Below the pieces are notes generated by a model, which saw only the letters and a program-made list of their open reading frames with translations, was not told the DNA's origin and made no database searches. From Candidatus Equimonas enterica (lineage in GTDB: Bacteria > Bacteroidota > Bacteroidia > Bacteroidales > Bacteroidaceae), in assembly GCA_018066225.1 (NCBI GenBank), contig JAGHRU010000163.1, forward strand, positions 1-7,117: a DNA stretch of 7,117 nt, in the 5' to 3' direction. Of this stretch, positions 6,436-7,117 are shown one piece after another. The number at the start of each line of letters is the position of its first letter. Position 1 is the first letter of the stretch. The position numbers were made by a program, and so were the translations under genes.

Positions 6436-6459
6436 AAAACGATCTGCGCAGATCGTTTT
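6436..6459. promoter_or_regulatory. Perfect 24-bp palindrome; operator or terminator candidate
   Basis: The sequence reads identically on both strands from AAAACGATCTGC to its complement GCAGATCGTTTT. It lies 53 bases upstream of the start codon of the 871-residue gene and 61 bases past the PAP2 stop. As RNA from the minus strand it would form a 10-bp stem with a GCGC loop, with the stem's closing T run extended to five T, so it could end the PAP2 transcript. As DNA it has the symmetry of a dimeric regulator site. The sequence does not settle which. Confidence 0.55.
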
Positions 6460-6504
6460 CACGGTCTGCCTAAATGGTTTTAACGGTCTGCACGGATGGT
6501 TTTC
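6439..6504. repeat. Three tandem 22-bp units with a variable 4-bp core
   Basis: Units at 6439-6460, 6461-6482 and 6483-6504 follow the pattern ACG(A/G)TCTGC, four variable bases, AT(C/G)GTTTT, one base. The variable cores are GCAG, CTAA and ACGG. A decayed fourth copy may continue at 6504-6510 (CGGCTGC). The period is exactly 22 bp, about two helical turns, so equivalent bases face the same side. Unit 1 also lies inside the palindrome at 6436-6459. The array fills most of the gap between the PAP2 stop and the 871-residue gene start. Confidence 0.85.
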
Positions 6505-6520
6505 GGCTGCTTGCTGTGGG

Positions 6521-7114
6521 CTAAAACTGCAAGGTGGCTGTCAGCCCGCAGGCCTCGCCACCAAAGCCCGTCGGAGCGATGGTGAGGCTCACATCGCGTG
6601 GCAAGGGGCGGGTGTAGATGAGGGCACAGCCTGCGCCGAGGACTGCGCCGCCGAGCACGTCCCACCAGTCGTGACGCTTGCCATAGACCCGTCCCCACGC
6701 CGTGTAGGCGGCAACGGCATAGGCGGGGATGCCCCATTTCGGCCCATAGCGACGCATGAGAAATGTCGCGCCGTCGAAGGCCACTGACGTGTGGCTGCTG
6801 GGGAAAGCGTGGTCGTCAGAGCCGTCGGGACGCCGCTTGTGCACGAGGGCTTCGACGCCGTAGTTGAGGGCCACGGTGGTGGCTGTGGAGAGCCCGAGTT
6901 GCACAATGCCTTTGCGGTCGTGCTGCGCCAGCGCGAGGATGAAGCCTGTGGCCGTGGGCAGTGCGCCGACGATGTCGGTGGAGTGGAGCACCAGCGACTT
7001 CTGCGCCGTCGCCGTCAGCGGGCGCAGAAAGCCGAGAGCCAAGCCTATCAGCAGCACAGCGATGCAGCGGCTTTCACAGCGTGAGCGCGTGGTGGAAAGT
7101 GGAGGGTGGTGCAT
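6521..7114 (-). CDS. PAP2-family membrane phosphatase homologue
   Basis: This 197-residue protein belongs to the PAP2 (type 2 phosphatidic acid phosphatase) superfamily, whose bacterial members remove phosphate from lipid A, undecaprenyl pyrophosphate or phospholipids at the periplasmic membrane face. An N-terminal hydrophobic segment (about 17-37, ending 'TATA' before Gln) is a signal peptide or anchor; other hydrophobic segments lie at about 48-64, 71-86, 128-140 and 152-167. Motif 1 ends 'HKRRPDGSD', but the usual Lys of K-x6-RP is Glu88. Motif 2 is PSSHT (105-109, His108). Motif 3 is GRVYGKRHDWWD (141-152), with Arg142, His148 and Asp152 present but Gly141 replacing the usual Ser. The C-terminus 'GLTATLQF' ends in Phe, like an outer-membrane beta-strand. 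The start is three bases from the window edge, so a longer N-terminus is possible. The exact substrate cannot be assigned. Confidence 0.85.
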   Translation of the reverse strand: MHHPPLSTTRSRCESRCIAVLLIGLALGFLRPLTATAQKSLVLHSTDIVGALPTATGFILALAQHDRKGIVQLGLSTATTVALNYGVEALVHKRRPDGSDDHAFPSSHTSVAFDGATFLMRRYGPKWGIPAYAVAAYTAWGRVYGKRHDWWDVLGGAVLGAGCALIYTRPLPRDVSLTIAPTGFGGEACGLTATLQF

Positions 7115-7117
7115 GGG

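Noticed and set aside
6439..6504. CRISPR array
   Set aside because: The conserved parts are only 8-9 bases, the variable core is 4 bases, and there is no spacer-length sequence or cas gene.

Overview
The window reads as chromosomal DNA from a Bacteroidales bacterium, most likely Prevotellaceae. The pointers are: promoter boxes of the TAnnTTTG type; starts without a Shine-Dalgarno sequence; a large secreted protein with PCMD-like and calycin-like domains and a C-terminal tail of the 'IYDLSGR...GLYIVGGKK' type; and a small 'MKKYITP' protein of a kind common in this group. Base composition is clearly GC-rich for this order, which produces many long spurious reading frames opposite the real genes. 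This assignment rests on remembered family features, not on a database search.

Layout. Positions 1-166 hold two identical tRNA-Asn(GUU) genes on the minus strand, the first cut by the window edge. A short divergent promoter region (about 225-297) separates them from a plus-strand pair: a PfkB-family sugar/nucleoside kinase (298-1281) and, 18 bases on, an AraC-family regulator (1300-2172). A new promoter-like box at 2216-2223 precedes a 25-codon hydrophobic small ORF (2249-2326) and then a secreted S41-type peptidase homologue (2335-3474). A 25-bp hairpin (3486-3541) sits between the convergent gene sets and probably ends transcription on both strands. On the minus strand, reading right to left, are a PAP2-type membrane phosphatase homologue (6521-7114), an intergenic region with a 22-bp-period repeat array and a 24-bp palindrome, an 871-residue secreted multidomain protein (3767-6382), and a 62-residue small protein (3554-3742) only 24 bases downstream of it.

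How the genes relate. The kinase and regulator probably share a transcript. The small hydrophobic ORF lies in the leader of the S41 gene. The 871-residue protein and the 62-residue protein are probably cotranscribed. Nothing here forms a recognisable defence system, mobile element or biosynthetic cluster. The items most worth a second look are the three-unit 22-bp repeat array, the leader ORF before the peptidase, the long convergent hairpin, and the loss of a normally conserved Lys in the PAP2 protein. No gene-free stretch exceeds 300 bases.
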